Below are positions 1 to 10,445 of a DNA stretch of 64,000 nt, in pieces (the first letter of the stretch is position 1; each line of letters opens with the position of its first letter). The DNA is from Tricholoma matsutake. Taxonomy: Eukaryota; Basidiomycota; Agaricomycetes; Agaricales; Tricholomataceae. The stretch lies in the NCBI GenBank assembly GCA_026075535.2, contig AP026546.1:5084001-5148000 (forward strand). Direction: 5' to 3'. The translations under genes were made by a program, and so were the position numbers. The notes under the pieces were generated by a model. It had not been told where the DNA came from. It made no database searches and was given only the letters and a program-made list of their open reading frames with translations.

Positions 1-1
1 A

Positions 2-1885
2 ATGGAGAAATTAACAAATGCAGCGCAAGAACTAGCAGATAAGACAACAGACGCAGACAATATGCCACCCCAAACCTCGCCCAACCCACCATGCACTTAT
101 GCATCAATCACACAACAAAGCATACCCATGACACATCTGACAGTCATACCACGAGGAGAGGCAAGCGACAAGCAGATGCTACTACAGAAAGACCCAAAAA
201 TAACTGACAGTTCACTGGACCAACTCACGGAGAAGGAGCTGGTCATTAAAGCAAATACAACAATAGACTTAATGGGAATCGAAGCAGGCAACCAACCGGA
301 AAACACCAGATTCATCAGAGCAAAGAGAATGAGGAATGGAAGCATACTGTACCAGCTCAACATGAAGGAGGCCATGGACTGGCTGAAGAAGACGGACATC
401 TGGAAAGCCTTCATGAAGAAAGGTAATATCAAAGTAGATGAATGGGCTGAGGAACAAGGGTTGGTGTTGTTTCGAGGAAAAGTGTATGTACCGAAGGATC
501 AGGATTTGTGAAGGGAGATCGTCCAGTTACATCACAATTCACCAATTGCCGGACACCCAGGAAGATGGAAGACATTGGAATTAGTAATGAGAAATTATTG
601 GTGGCCTGGAATTTTGAAGTATGTGTTGGGGTATGTGGATGGATGTGATACGTGCATGAGGGGGAAGAAATTTCCAGAGAAACCTGCAGGAAAATTAATG
701 CCAAACCCTATACCTAACACGCTGTGGCGAGATATATCTGTGAATTTTATTACCAGATTACCCGAGGCTCAAGGGTACGATGCAATATTCGTAGTATGCG
801 ACCGCTTTACAAAGGAGGTCCATATTATTCCTACTACTAGAGAAACCTCATCATTGGGCTTGGTGCGCCTCTATCTAAATCAGGTATGGCGGTTACATGG
901 GTTACCCAATACTGTTATCTCCGATTGCGGACCACAATTTGCTTCCACATTTATGCGAGAACTGAACAACATATTGGAAATTCAAACTAAATTATCTATG
1001 GCATATCACCCGCAGACTGATGGGCAGACAGAGAGAATGAATCAGGAGTTGGAGCAGTACCTATGTATGTTTGTCAACTACCGACAAACCGACTGGCCCG
1101 AATGGTTGGCAATTGCCAAATTTTCCCACAATAACAAATTCCATTCAGCTACTCATATGTCACCCTTTTTTGCAAATTATGGATATCATCCTCGCATGGG
1201 AGTAGAACCCAGAAGGGAAGTCAAAGTACAGTCGGTAGAAGACTTTGTATCTAAGATGCAAAAGGTACAAGAGGAAGCAGAGACGGCATTGAAGAAAGCA
1301 CGTGATGACATGATGCGACATGCAAATTGTACTCGAGCACGCACTCCAGAGTACAATGTTGGTGACTTGGTATGGCTAAGTACCAAGGACCTGAATATTC
1401 CACGACCTTCGAGGAAACTTACGGAAAAACAAGTTGGCCCATATGTGATCTCTAAAATAATCTTGCCTAATGTGGTAGTGCTAAAATTACCCCGATCATT
1501 CAAGATTGATCCTGAGATTAATGTATCCTGCCTACGCCCTTACCGCCCGCCCACTATTCCTGGCCAACAAACTACTCTGCAACCTCCGATAATAGTAGAA
1601 GGTGCTCCAGAATACATAGTTGAAGAAATTCTAGACTCACGTCTTCGACGGAACAAATTGGAGTTCTTAATAAAGTGGAAAAACTATACCGATGAAAATA
1701 ATTCATGGGAACCCAAAGAGAATTGTAAGCGAGCGTGTAATGCAATTGCCCAATTCTTTAAACATAATCTGAATGCTCCGCGTCGCATTGCGAGAATGGT
1801 GTATGAGGGGATGAAATTCTGGCCTTACCAAATTTTCACAGAGGGGACAAATGTAATATTTTCTCGCCTGGAAGTCGAGGCATAA
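2..1885 (+). pseudogene. Element A pol fragment: integrase plus chromodomain, one nonsense codon
   Basis: One reading frame runs from 2 to the TAA at 1883-1885, apart from an in-frame TGA at 509-511 sitting where related integrases have Arg (CGA to TGA). After it come the HHCC finger (HH and H at about 532-560, CDTC at about 646-657) and the integrase core. The first catalytic Asp of the DDE triad has become Asn (ISVNF instead of ISVDF). The second Asp (SDCGPQF) and the Glu (QTERMNQELEQ) remain. A chromodomain (YIVEEILDSRL to NSWEPKE) closes the protein at about 1612-1770. Nonsense plus loss of a catalytic Asp means the copy is dead. Both changes are C-to-T or G-to-A. Confidence 0.88.
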
Positions 1886-1896
1886 AAGGGGGGTAA

Positions 1897-2131
1897 TGTT
1901 AGGAAACCACCCCATTACCTAATAAAATTTCATTTTATTTTATTATGTCGAATTATGCTACATGACGCCAAATGATGCTACACTTTGATAGCGTGAGAAT
2001 TTTATTTCGCATGCATCAAAATGTACATGCATGTACGAGTGCATCAGTAACAACAATGTACAATATGTGTAACATAGTATATAAACCCTAAATATATGCC
2101 TAGGGGACCCCAGTTGTGTTCTCTTAGGTAT
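1897..2131 (+). repeat. Element A 3' LTR, truncated
   Basis: It starts TGTTAGGAAACC directly after the polypurine tract and the bases TAA. It runs 235 bp to the first base of element B. No closing CA or inverted end is seen, and the continuation is not evident after element B at 15877, so the LTR looks truncated rather than simply split. Confidence 0.7.
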
Positions 2132-2828
2132 TGTTAAGAACTGATCCAAAAGGGCTCATCAGAATCCAGTCGGACCCAGTGGGTGTTTGAGAGCGGAAGA
2201 TTGTCGGGTCGTAGCGGATTATGCGGATGGGTAACGAAAAGGACTTGGCTTCAGCTTGTAAGAAGCTGTGCCCTTCACCTCATCTGGTGTCCTAATTTCG
2301 GGTAGAGGTTTTAGAGATAGGAGCAGGAGAGTGCAGGTAAATGCAGGAAGGAGTACGGAGGGACTTAGGTTAAGTTCAGATGAGACTAGAACTTCAGAGG
2401 GGAACTAGAGGTTGAGTCGAATGGAGTTCAGACTCTTAGAGGTCAGGAGTTGGAGTAGAAGGAGGTTTTAGATTGACAGGGTAAAGTCGAGTCTATGTCG
2501 ATATACGAACTGAGGAATACAAAGCGAAACTAACTAAGCTTAAATACTAGAGTCTGGAACAAGAGCGGAATGGAAACGGAAACTGCGGCAGTGTCTCAAC
2601 TGCATAGATAAATTGCCTAGTGGAGGCTGCACAGGAATCCATAGTCAAATTTGCAAAACTAGACAGCAGCCTTGGAAGGCAGCCGTGGTTGCTGTACATG
2701 GTGGCCTGGTGCACAGCAGTGTGGGCAGTGCAAGGGGGCCGGAACGAAGGTGGTAGGAGTTGAGTTAGGAAAAGCGGAAAAGATCAGAAGGTTGCGGGTT
2801 CTGAGTGGGCGAGGAATGGATCGTGACA
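2132..2828 (-). repeat. Element B LTR (3' LTR in element orientation)
   Basis: 697 bp, TG...CA ends, same length as the copy at 15180-15876. On the element strand it follows a purine-rich tract (AAGGGGGAAATAC). It keeps the unmutated 11-mer ATATACGAACT (2501-2511, plus strand) that matches the primer-binding region of B. Confidence 0.93.
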
Positions 2829-2960
2829 GTATTTCCCCCTTAGTGCCAAGCCTACGAGGCACGTGAAGGTTCAAGTCCAAATGAGGAAGTTGGTTGACTT
2901 CCAAATGCGGCCATTGGTTGAAAAATTTTGTTGTTTTCCTTCTTCCATCACCTATACAAA

Positions 2961-3972
2961 ATGTCCCCTCCAGCAGGCTCCACTCAACTGAAATTGGCCG
3001 CAATGAAGGCTCAGTACGAACAGAGGGAGCAGAAGATGAAAGAACAGATGGAGCAGGAGGTGAGAGAATTGGAGGAGGCGGCAAGGGAGGAGGAACATCG
3101 GGTGCAGGAGGTGCAGAAGGCATCAGAGGAGGCTGCGAAGGCAGAGGAGGTGCGCCAGGCAGTGGCACGGAAAAAAGAGGCTTCAGCCGCAAAACACGTG
3201 GAGAAGAAGCGGGCAGCTGCAGCTGCGGGTTTGGAGGATGAGGCCGAGGGGAGCAAGTCCCCAAAGAAGAAGATTGCCATGTCAAGGGCGCGGGTGGGGT
3301 CAGAAGAATCGGCGAGTCTGGTGCGGGTGCAGGCCGCCTTGCCCTGCAAAAGGTGCATAGTTGGTTTTCTTTCAATGTTTTCGGACTGACAAGTGGCTTA
3401 GGTGCCAATATCAAAAAATTTCATGCTTCAAGATGGGTGCGAAGGGACGCATGTGCGATAACTGCACGCGCATTAAGCACAAGTGCGAGGAGGTCATGTG
3501 GGAGGGGCAGGAGGCCCCAACAGTAAGAAAAGTGAGGTCCAGAGCGGGAACAGCGGGCCCGCCAGAAAACAGCGGAGAAGTGGTGGAGCTGCTACAGCAG
3601 CTGGTGAAGGTGGTGAGGAAAGGGTTTGGGGAGGTGGCGACAGCGGTGAGGGAGTCGATGGAGGAGATCCGGGATGCAATGGACTCGGAGTGGGAGGCAG
3701 ACGAAAGTATCGAGGGGGAGAGTGATGAGGACAAGGAGGAAGTGGAGCGGGCAGTACAAGAGTCCCGATGGGAAAGGCGTGGGATCTGCCAGTCTGGAGA
3801 CAACTGGGCGGGATTCCAAAGATATTTGGAAAAAAGGTGGGCAGACAACGTGGAGGAGGGTGAGGGTGAGGAAGAGGAGGGTGAAGGCGAGGAAGGTGGA
3901 GAAGCAGAGGAAGGTGGTGAAGTTGGAGGAGAGGATGACAAAGATGGAGAGGGAGAAGCAGAGGTAGTGTAG
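2961..3972 (+). CDS. Antisense cargo gene of element B: coiled-coil Zn(II)2Cys6 protein
   Basis: Two exons, 2961-3352 and 3402-3972 (intron 3353-3401, 49 nt, branch CTGAC at 3386, acceptor TTAG), give 320 residues. The start is the ATG at 2961 (MSPPAG). Residues about 10-100 are a Glu/Lys/Ala-rich coiled coil, followed by a basic stretch (KKK, KKKR). The splice joins CKRC to QYQKISC and yields CX2CX6CX9CX2CX6C, the spacing of the fungal binuclear zinc cluster DNA-binding domain. The second half is a helical segment and a very acidic Glu/Gly tail. It runs against the retroelement between pol and the 3' LTR and ends 84 nt from the pol stop, with AATAAA at 4003. No frame break is seen although pol is badly damaged. 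A DNA-binding or element-regulating role is inference; no function is known to me. Confidence 0.7.
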
Positions 3973-4055
3973 GGATCCGGTCAGATCCAAAAATTCTTTT
4001 TTCAATAAAGTTTGTTCTGAGTTCGGACTGAGTGAATAAGTAACGTGAATCATCT

Positions 4056-7000
4056 TTAAGCGGGTAATGGTCCAATTTTCTGCAGGTAGCAGGTGTGAAA
4101 ATCCGCAAGGAGTTCTTGGGCATGGTCAAGTTCTGTAACAGGTAGCCAGGAAGTTTCTTCATCGGTTCCCTGGTAACCTTCCCATCGGACGAGGTAGAGA
4201 ATCTTGCAGCGATGTCAGTTGTCGACTTTGGAGTTGAGGACTTCGGCAATCTCATATTCGAGCTCATCATTGATGGTGATCGGAGGAGGTGGAGGTTGTA
4301 CTCGATTTGGAATTGTGTTCGGGGAGTGTATCTCTAGTTGAGAGACATGGAAAACAGGGTGAATAGCCCGCATGTGATCTGGGAGCCACAGGGTAACTGA
4401 GTGAGTTCCTGGGTGGGCGATGATTTCAAAAGGACCATGGTTCTTTTCAGAGAGTTTCTTGGAGGGACGGGTGGTGTGGATATTTTCCGCAGTGACATAA
4501 GCGAAATCACCAATGTCGAAGTCAGGTGCAGGTGCCCAATGTTTATCCACAGGACCTTGATAACGTTCTTGAGCGGCTGCAAGTTGTTTCTGAAGTTCCT
4601 GGTGAAGGTCGTCTAAATCGACGATGAATTTGTGGGCGCACTGTGAAGCTAAGTCGCACTCTGGAAGGACGGAAATGTTCGGGTGGTAACCTTTATTGGC
4701 AAAGAAAGGTGATACACCTGTAGAGGTGGAAGGAGCATTGTTGTAGGCAAATTCGCCCAAGGGCAAGAGGTGAGACCAGTCGTCCTGCTGATAGTTGCAG
4801 AAGATCTGGAGGTACTGTTCCAAGGTCTGCTTAAGTCATTCTGTCTGACCATCACCTTGCAGATGATAACCGGAAGTGAAGTGGATCCGCATGTCGAGTG
4901 CTTTTCTGAGAGAGCAGAAAAAATGAGAGACGAACTTGGATCCCTGGTCGCAAGTGATGTGCAATGGAACACCATGCTTGGAGAAGACGTGGAGGATGAA
5001 CAGGTTGGCTAGTTCTTGGGCTGTGATTTTGTTGACAGTTGGAATGAAGATGCCCTGTTTGGTGAGGTGGTCAATGATGACTAGGATAGCAGTGTGACCA
5101 GCGGAGTCGGGTAGTTGTTCAATGAAATCCATGGAGATGGAATTCCAAGGTCGTTCCAGAACCGGAAGTTGCTTTAGGAACCTGTAGGGCCTGTGTCAAG
5201 GCGATTTGGATCATTTGCAAGTCGTACAGGATTTGCAGAATTCCTGGACGAAGGTGCAGAGGTTTGGCCAGATGTATTTCCGGCAGACAAGCTGCTGGGT
5301 TTTGTTTTGTCCGAAGTGGCCGGAGAGTGTATGATCATGTTTGTATTGGAGGACTTTGAGGCGGAGATCCACAACATCTGGAACATAAATCCGGTTGAAG
5401 TGGCGGAGAAGTCCTGCCTCATCTATGGTCCAGTTGGGGTCAACAGGTGTCAGGAGATGAACAGAAGATATAGGGTCAAGGGGAAGAGAGGTGCAGATGT
5501 CGTTGTGGAGTTTCTCAATGTCCATGATTACTGCTTGTCAAAGGATGGGTGTGGCAAGATAAGTGGCGTGGAGGGAAGAGGAGAGTTGTTCCTGTGTGAA
5601 TACAGGTCAGAAGTTGGTCGGGTTTACAGAGGCAAAGTCGCTATTTCCCCCTTTGCGGTAGATGTCCCAATGTCTAGTGAGTGTGTCTGGCTTGGCCCCT
5701 AGTTTCCCAGGGTGGAAGCGGATGACGAGATTGAACTGGGAAAGGTACTCAGACCAATGGGCCTGGCAGCGGGTGAGCAACTTGGTAGTGCTGAAGTACT
5801 CAAGATTTTTGTGGTCCATGACCACATCAACTGGGTTTGCGGAACCCTCAAAGTACTGCCTCCAGTGTTTGAAGGCTTCGAAAATGGCCAAGAGTTCCTT
5901 GTCATGTGTGTCATAATTTAGTTCAGCGGGATTGAAGGAGCAGGAATGAAAAGCGACCGGATGGATTTCTCCATCCGCAGTGTAAACTGAAAGGATAGCA
6001 GCTAGGGCATAGTCGGAAGCGTCCATTTCGAGTACCATTTGTGAGTCGGGTACCCATTGGGTTAAGACGGGTGCGTGAGTGAATTCTTGTTTGAGCCTCT
6101 CAAAGGCGTCGCGGCACTTCTTGTTGAAGTCCCAAGGTGCAGATTTCCGCGTCAAGCAGGTAAGTGGGATGACAATGTCTGAATAACTGTTAATGAAACA
6201 GCGGTAAAAATTGCAGAAGCCTAAGAAGGATTGGATGTCCTTAACTTTCCTAGGCTCGGGCCAGTCGAGCACAGTTTTGACTTTATCCTCAGACATCCGA
6301 AGTCCATCCGGTGAAAGGATGAAACCTAAATATTCAACGGTGTCTTTGTGGAACTCACATTTCTGTGGGGAGGCGTAAAGTCCATTTTTCCAGAGACGGC
6401 AGAGGACTTCTTTAACGTGAGTCCCATGCTGGGACTTGTCATCTGAATAGATCAGGATGTCGTTGAGGTACACAATGACACAAACATCCAGCATGTCGCT
6501 GAAGATGTCGTTCATAAAACGCTGGAACACTGTGGGTGCATTAGTGAGTCCAAAGGGAACCACCAACCACTCGAAGGATGCATAGCGGGTGCGGAAAGTA
6601 GTTTTCCATTTGTCACCGTCCGCGATGTGGACTAGGTGATAAGCGTGCTGCAAGTCTATCTTGGTGAACAAGCGGGCTTTTTGGGGAGAGTCAAGGAGGT
6701 CAGAAATGAGAGGAAGGGGATAGTGGTCTTTCTTTGTAAGACGATTGAGTCCTCGGTAGTCAACACAAAGTTGGAGGCTACCGTCCTTCTTCTTGATGAA
6801 AAGTATAGGAGCTCCATGTGGAGACTTAGAAGGATGGATGAAGCCTGAGCGGATGTTTTCGTCAATGAAGACTTGTAGGGCTTCTAATTCAGAGGGAGAG
6901 AGGGAGTACATGCGACCCGGAGGAGGAGCATTATCCTCCGTCTCTATCTTGAGGTCGTAAGGACGATGTGGAGGAAGGGTGTCTGCCTTATTCTTATTAA

Positions 7001-7731
7001 AGACATTGGCGAATTCATGATACTTGGTGGGAATGTCAGATAAATCCGGCGGGATTGAGGATTGGGTTGAGCGGGCGGATAACCCTTCTGGAGTGAAGGT
7101 CATCTGGAAGGCTACTGCCCCAGGGAGTTTGCTAGCACGCGCATAAGCGGCAGCGTTGATGAAAGAGATGTCAGGAGGTGTAAACTTAGGAAGAATGGGG
7201 GGTTTGGAAAATGCAGAGGATTCAAGGATTTCTACCGGAAGGTTCGGGGACAAAAGAGACGTCTGGGGTGCTGAACCTCTATGATCAGCAGAGCAGAAAG
7301 TGATTTGGCTTGAAGACCAGTCAATCAATGGATTGTATTGCTTCAGCCAGTTATGACCAAGTACTGCGGAACAGGAAGAGTCTAGCGAGGTTACATAAAA
7401 TGACAGATTGAACATTTCACTAAGGTGACCGGAAGTTGGGCGACTTGAGTTATGGTGGAGTTGCAAGATCCATCAAAGAGTTGTAAACCAATCAGGTTAA
7501 TGGATTCCATGCTGAGTTGGTTATTCAACATGAAAGAGGAGTCAAGAAAGCAGTGGGATGAACCGGAATCAATGAGGGTTCAGACAGGGGCAGAAAGGTC
7601 AGGAATAGTTAAGAGGATGATTAGGGAGTCAGGGTCGGAAAGAGCAGACACGTTGAGATGGACATAGGCAGCCAAGTGGGTAAGGTCAATGCAACCCCCA
7701 GCCCCAATGGCTGTATCCTGAGGGTTGCGGA
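4056..7731 (-). pseudogene. Element B pol: protease, RT, RNase H, integrase, chromodomain (dead copy)
   Basis: Read leftward. The protease DSGSS lies at about 7560-7580 after an in-frame stop, and a frameshift near 7430 moves into the long open stretch 7466-5607. That stretch holds the protease tail (VLGHNWL), an RT with VDYRGLN and the palm motif YLND where YLDD is expected, and RNase H (MDASDYALAAIL). Further in-frame stops interrupt it after RNase H (5607) and between integrase blocks near 5200, 4836 and 4824. The integrase keeps MDFIEQLP, TCDQGSKF and GDGQTE. A TGA at 4215-4217 splits the chromodomain (YEIAEVL to YLVRWEGY), and the frame ends with TAA at 4056-4058. Most lesions are CGA-to-TGA or G-to-A type. 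Confidence 0.9.
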
Positions 7732-8744
7732 CTATTTTTCCAAGTCCACAGAATCGTGAATTACAGTGGATGCGTGGGCTTTTGCGGCTTTAGACTTCGG
7801 GCAGTTTCCTGCTACGTGCCCTTCTTCACTGCAGTAGAGGCAAAGTCTTTCCTGCATGCGACATTCTCATTCATCCACAGTAAGTTTGCCGTTCTTCCCC
7901 AACTTGTTGGAGATGGACGACTTGGAAGTGTTCTTTGTCGTGGAGGGCTGCTGGTTGGAGGAGTTTCCCCAAGGGGAGCTCAACAAGGATTGATTGGTGG
8001 ACTGGGAGGAACCTTTGGGGTTGTCCTTCTTGACAGGGTTAGAAGAGTTCCCGGAATTCTTAGTTTCAAACCAGGTTTCATCTTCCTGCATCCAGTAGAT
8101 ATTGTCACAGTCCTGCGCTTTCAAGTGCAGTCCTGCAAGGGTGTCGGGTTTACCACCCCAAAGGACTTCTATATGAAGTCGGAGCGGAAGACCGCGGAAA
8201 TAGCGGTCACGGAGGGCTGCCTCATTCCAGTTGACCCTAGAAGCTAATTCCCAAAAGTCAACGTCATACTTTGTGATGCGACCACTTTTCTTCATTGCTA
8301 AATTGGAAAGAGCTTTTTCCGCATCCCCGAGCGGGTCGTGTGGGCCAAAGTTACTCTCTAGTTCGGCGAGAAAAGCCTCATAATCCCACATCCAGTGTGC
8401 GGAATCGGTCAGGTCATTAAGACCGGGCTCAAACTAGCTGAGAGCTGATCCCTTGAGATAAGAAAGGATAGATATGATCTTTTTCTCATCAGAAGAAAAT
8501 ACGTGCGGATGGTCATGGAAATGAAGGTTACACGAGACTAGGAAGTCTCTAAGTTTCTTTGGGTTGGAGCCATCGAAGGTGTCAGGGTCGCGAACTTTGA
8601 TTTTCTTGGTCTTGGGTGCATTATTTTGTCGGAGGGTGCAGATACTCTCCAAGAGGTTGTAAAGAACATCTATGAACCTATCCCCTGGATCAGGGTTTCC
8701 CCCCGCGGGAGGTTGATCATCAGGATCATTGGGATTGGGGTCAC
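7732..8744 (-). pseudogene. Element B gag, C-terminal part
   Basis: This is the retrotransposon gag core, read in one frame from 8744 down to the TAG at 7732-7734. A TAG near 8434 replaces a Trp in SALSWFEP-type sequence, and a TGA at 7867-7869 replaces an Arg just before the zinc knuckle. The knuckle CLYCSEEGHVAGNC (CX2CX4HX4C, about 7800-7845) is intact. The N-terminal part lies beyond element C at 14771-14950, and the frame continues correctly across the removed insertion and one TSD copy. Confidence 0.85.
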
Positions 8745-9170
8745 TGTAAGGGGACTAAGGGGGTGCCCTGTGTGTTTTTCCTATTTTTTATGTTCGTCCC
8801 ATATTTTTCCCCACCTCATTTCCTTCTATTCTTCATTTTCTATGATTTTTCCGGATTTTATTACTAATTTTCCCTTGCTATCATGTTTGTATATGTTGAC
8901 ACTTTTATATTTAGAGGCGGAGTACCCCTTCCGACACATACCCCTTGGTATGATGTCATTCGGCGGCCTTGATCCGCCTATCTCCGCCTTTTTCTATTTT
9001 TAGGTTATATTTGATTTTTGTCGTCTTCACATATACTGGGCATCAGCAAGGGGATCCTTAGAGTTTTCTCTTTGGATTTCCCTTTGCTAGGTGCGCCCCC
9101 AATGCCTGTATTATGTAGTATAATTTTAACTTCGGATTTCCCTTTGCTAGAGGCTTAGGTTGCCCTTATA
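8745..9170 (+). repeat. Element C 5' LTR
   Basis: 426 bp. A TATA-like GGTTATATTTG lies at 9003-9013. The segment AGAGTTTTCT at 9060-9069 is the exact complement of the primer-binding region at 9173-9182. In a Tf1-type scheme it would mark the transcript 5' end, giving U3 of about 315 nt and R-U5 of about 111 nt. That assignment is inference. Confidence 0.95.
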
Positions 9171-9172
9171 GT

Positions 9173-9182
9173 AGAAAACTCT
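9173..9182 (+). promoter_or_regulatory. Putative self-priming primer-binding site of element C
   Basis: AGAAAACTCT starts 2 nt after the 5' LTR. It does not show the TGG start of ordinary PBSs that pair with tRNA 3' ends. Its reverse complement AGAGTTTTCT occurs inside the LTR at 9060-9069, the arrangement of self-priming elements such as Tf1 of Schizosaccharomyces pombe. Confidence 0.6.
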
Positions 9183-9336
9183 CCCCTAAGGCCCGAAAAT
9201 CGCGAACGCGCTGCCCAAAATAGGCAGGTACGGACTGGACGACGCTTCCCAAAGCTCCACAGAGTCCCTACACACCGTTCCAGATACTCTCGCCTTTATT
9301 GCGCCGCCATTTTCGCCAAACGTGCTCCCTAGCGAC

Positions 9337-10445
9337 ATGGACGCATCAGAACGCTTCGACGCGCTTGAAAGCGACGTTTCCGGAATGCGCGCGCAAATCA
9401 ACTCGCTTAAATCTACGATTGAAAACTTCGTTAGGACCCTCCAGGCTAACCCTACGACTAATAGTTCCCCCTTCACGACTCCAAGTGCACCCAACAACGA
9501 TGTTTTGCCAAACGCGTCCACTAAGGAACGTGCCCAGATCAAACCGTCCCCCCCCGCCGAATTTAATGGTGCACGTGCGCAGGGACGTGCATTCCTTAAT
9601 TCCTGTGAGTTATACATTAGTCTCCAGTTGCATCAATTCGTCGATGAGGCTGCAAAAATTTATTGGGCCTTCACATACATGAAATCTGAACGCGCCTATC
9701 TCTATGTGGACCGTATCCTACGTCAAACTAAAGAACTCGGTTCTCTACCTTTCTCCACTTGGGGTGACTTTCGAGTTGAGTTTGTACGCCACTTCTGCCC
9801 CCTCAATGAATGCCACCGAGCAGTGACACGACTTGAGTCATCCACTTACCACCAGGGACGTCGATCCGTGGACGACTATATCGATGAGTTCAAGGATTTG
9901 GTGGACATGGCAGGGTATGGGAGTGGGTTACCAGTGGTGGTGAAGTTCCGACGGGGGCTCAACCGAGAAATTCAGGACCAGATTGCACAGATGTTGGAAG
10001 GGCGCCCAGCGGACGATGATATCCTTGCTTGGTATGAAGCTGTGATGAGAACCGACTCACAAATGCGGCGTTTAATGCTGCATTCCGTGCTCCAACTACC
10101 ACTCATACACCCTACACCTTCAATTGAAGCCTCCCCCGCCCTAACCCCATTCCTGCTCGTCAAACTCCCACACCAGCCATCAATATCCCAGTACCAATGG
10201 ATGTTGATGCAGCCCGCAGCCGTGCACGTAAGTTGGATCTCTGCTACCATTGTGGGGAACCTGGACACAGGGCTGGAGCGTGTCCCCATCGTCAGGATAT
10301 CCGCATGCTCACCCCCGAGGGATGAGACGAACTCCTGCAAGATCTGTTGGCACTTGTAGATGTTGAGGAAGCGAAGGATCAAGTTGCAGAGGAGGTTAAG
10401 CTGGAAGTTGTAGAGGAGCAGGATTTTCCTATTCGCAGCGAGTGA
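9337..10445 (+). pseudogene. Element C gag, frameshifted
   Basis: The start is the ATG at 9337 (MDASERFDALES, coiled-coil N-terminus). The gag core runs to about 10070 (AKIYWAFTYM, VDDYIDEFKDL). A single base appears to be missing near 10071-10073. The reading then continues in the next frame, with one TGA, to a good zinc knuckle CYHCGEPGHRAGAC (about 10242-10283), and ends at the TGA at 10443-10445. The protease frame overlaps this end in another frame. Confidence 0.85.

Larger units (their letters stand above)
2..2131 (+). mobile_element. Element A: partial Ty3/Gypsy chromovirus, 3' half
   Basis: The window opens inside the pol gene of a plus-strand Gypsy element. Visible in order are the spacer after RNase H, an integrase with an HHCC zinc finger and DDE core, a C-terminal chromodomain, a short polypurine tract (AAAAGGGGGG, 1884-1893) and the start of a 3' LTR at 1897. 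The LTR is cut at 2131, where element B begins, so its 3' end and target duplication are not seen. The 5' part lies outside the window. Ty3/Gypsy elements with an integrase-fused chromodomain are called chromoviruses and are common in fungi. Confidence 0.9.

Noticed and set aside
3411..3941. Long minus-strand Ser/Pro-rich open frame
   Set aside because: It is the antisense shadow of the Glu/Gly-rich exon 2 of the Zn2Cys6 gene and lacks its own motif.
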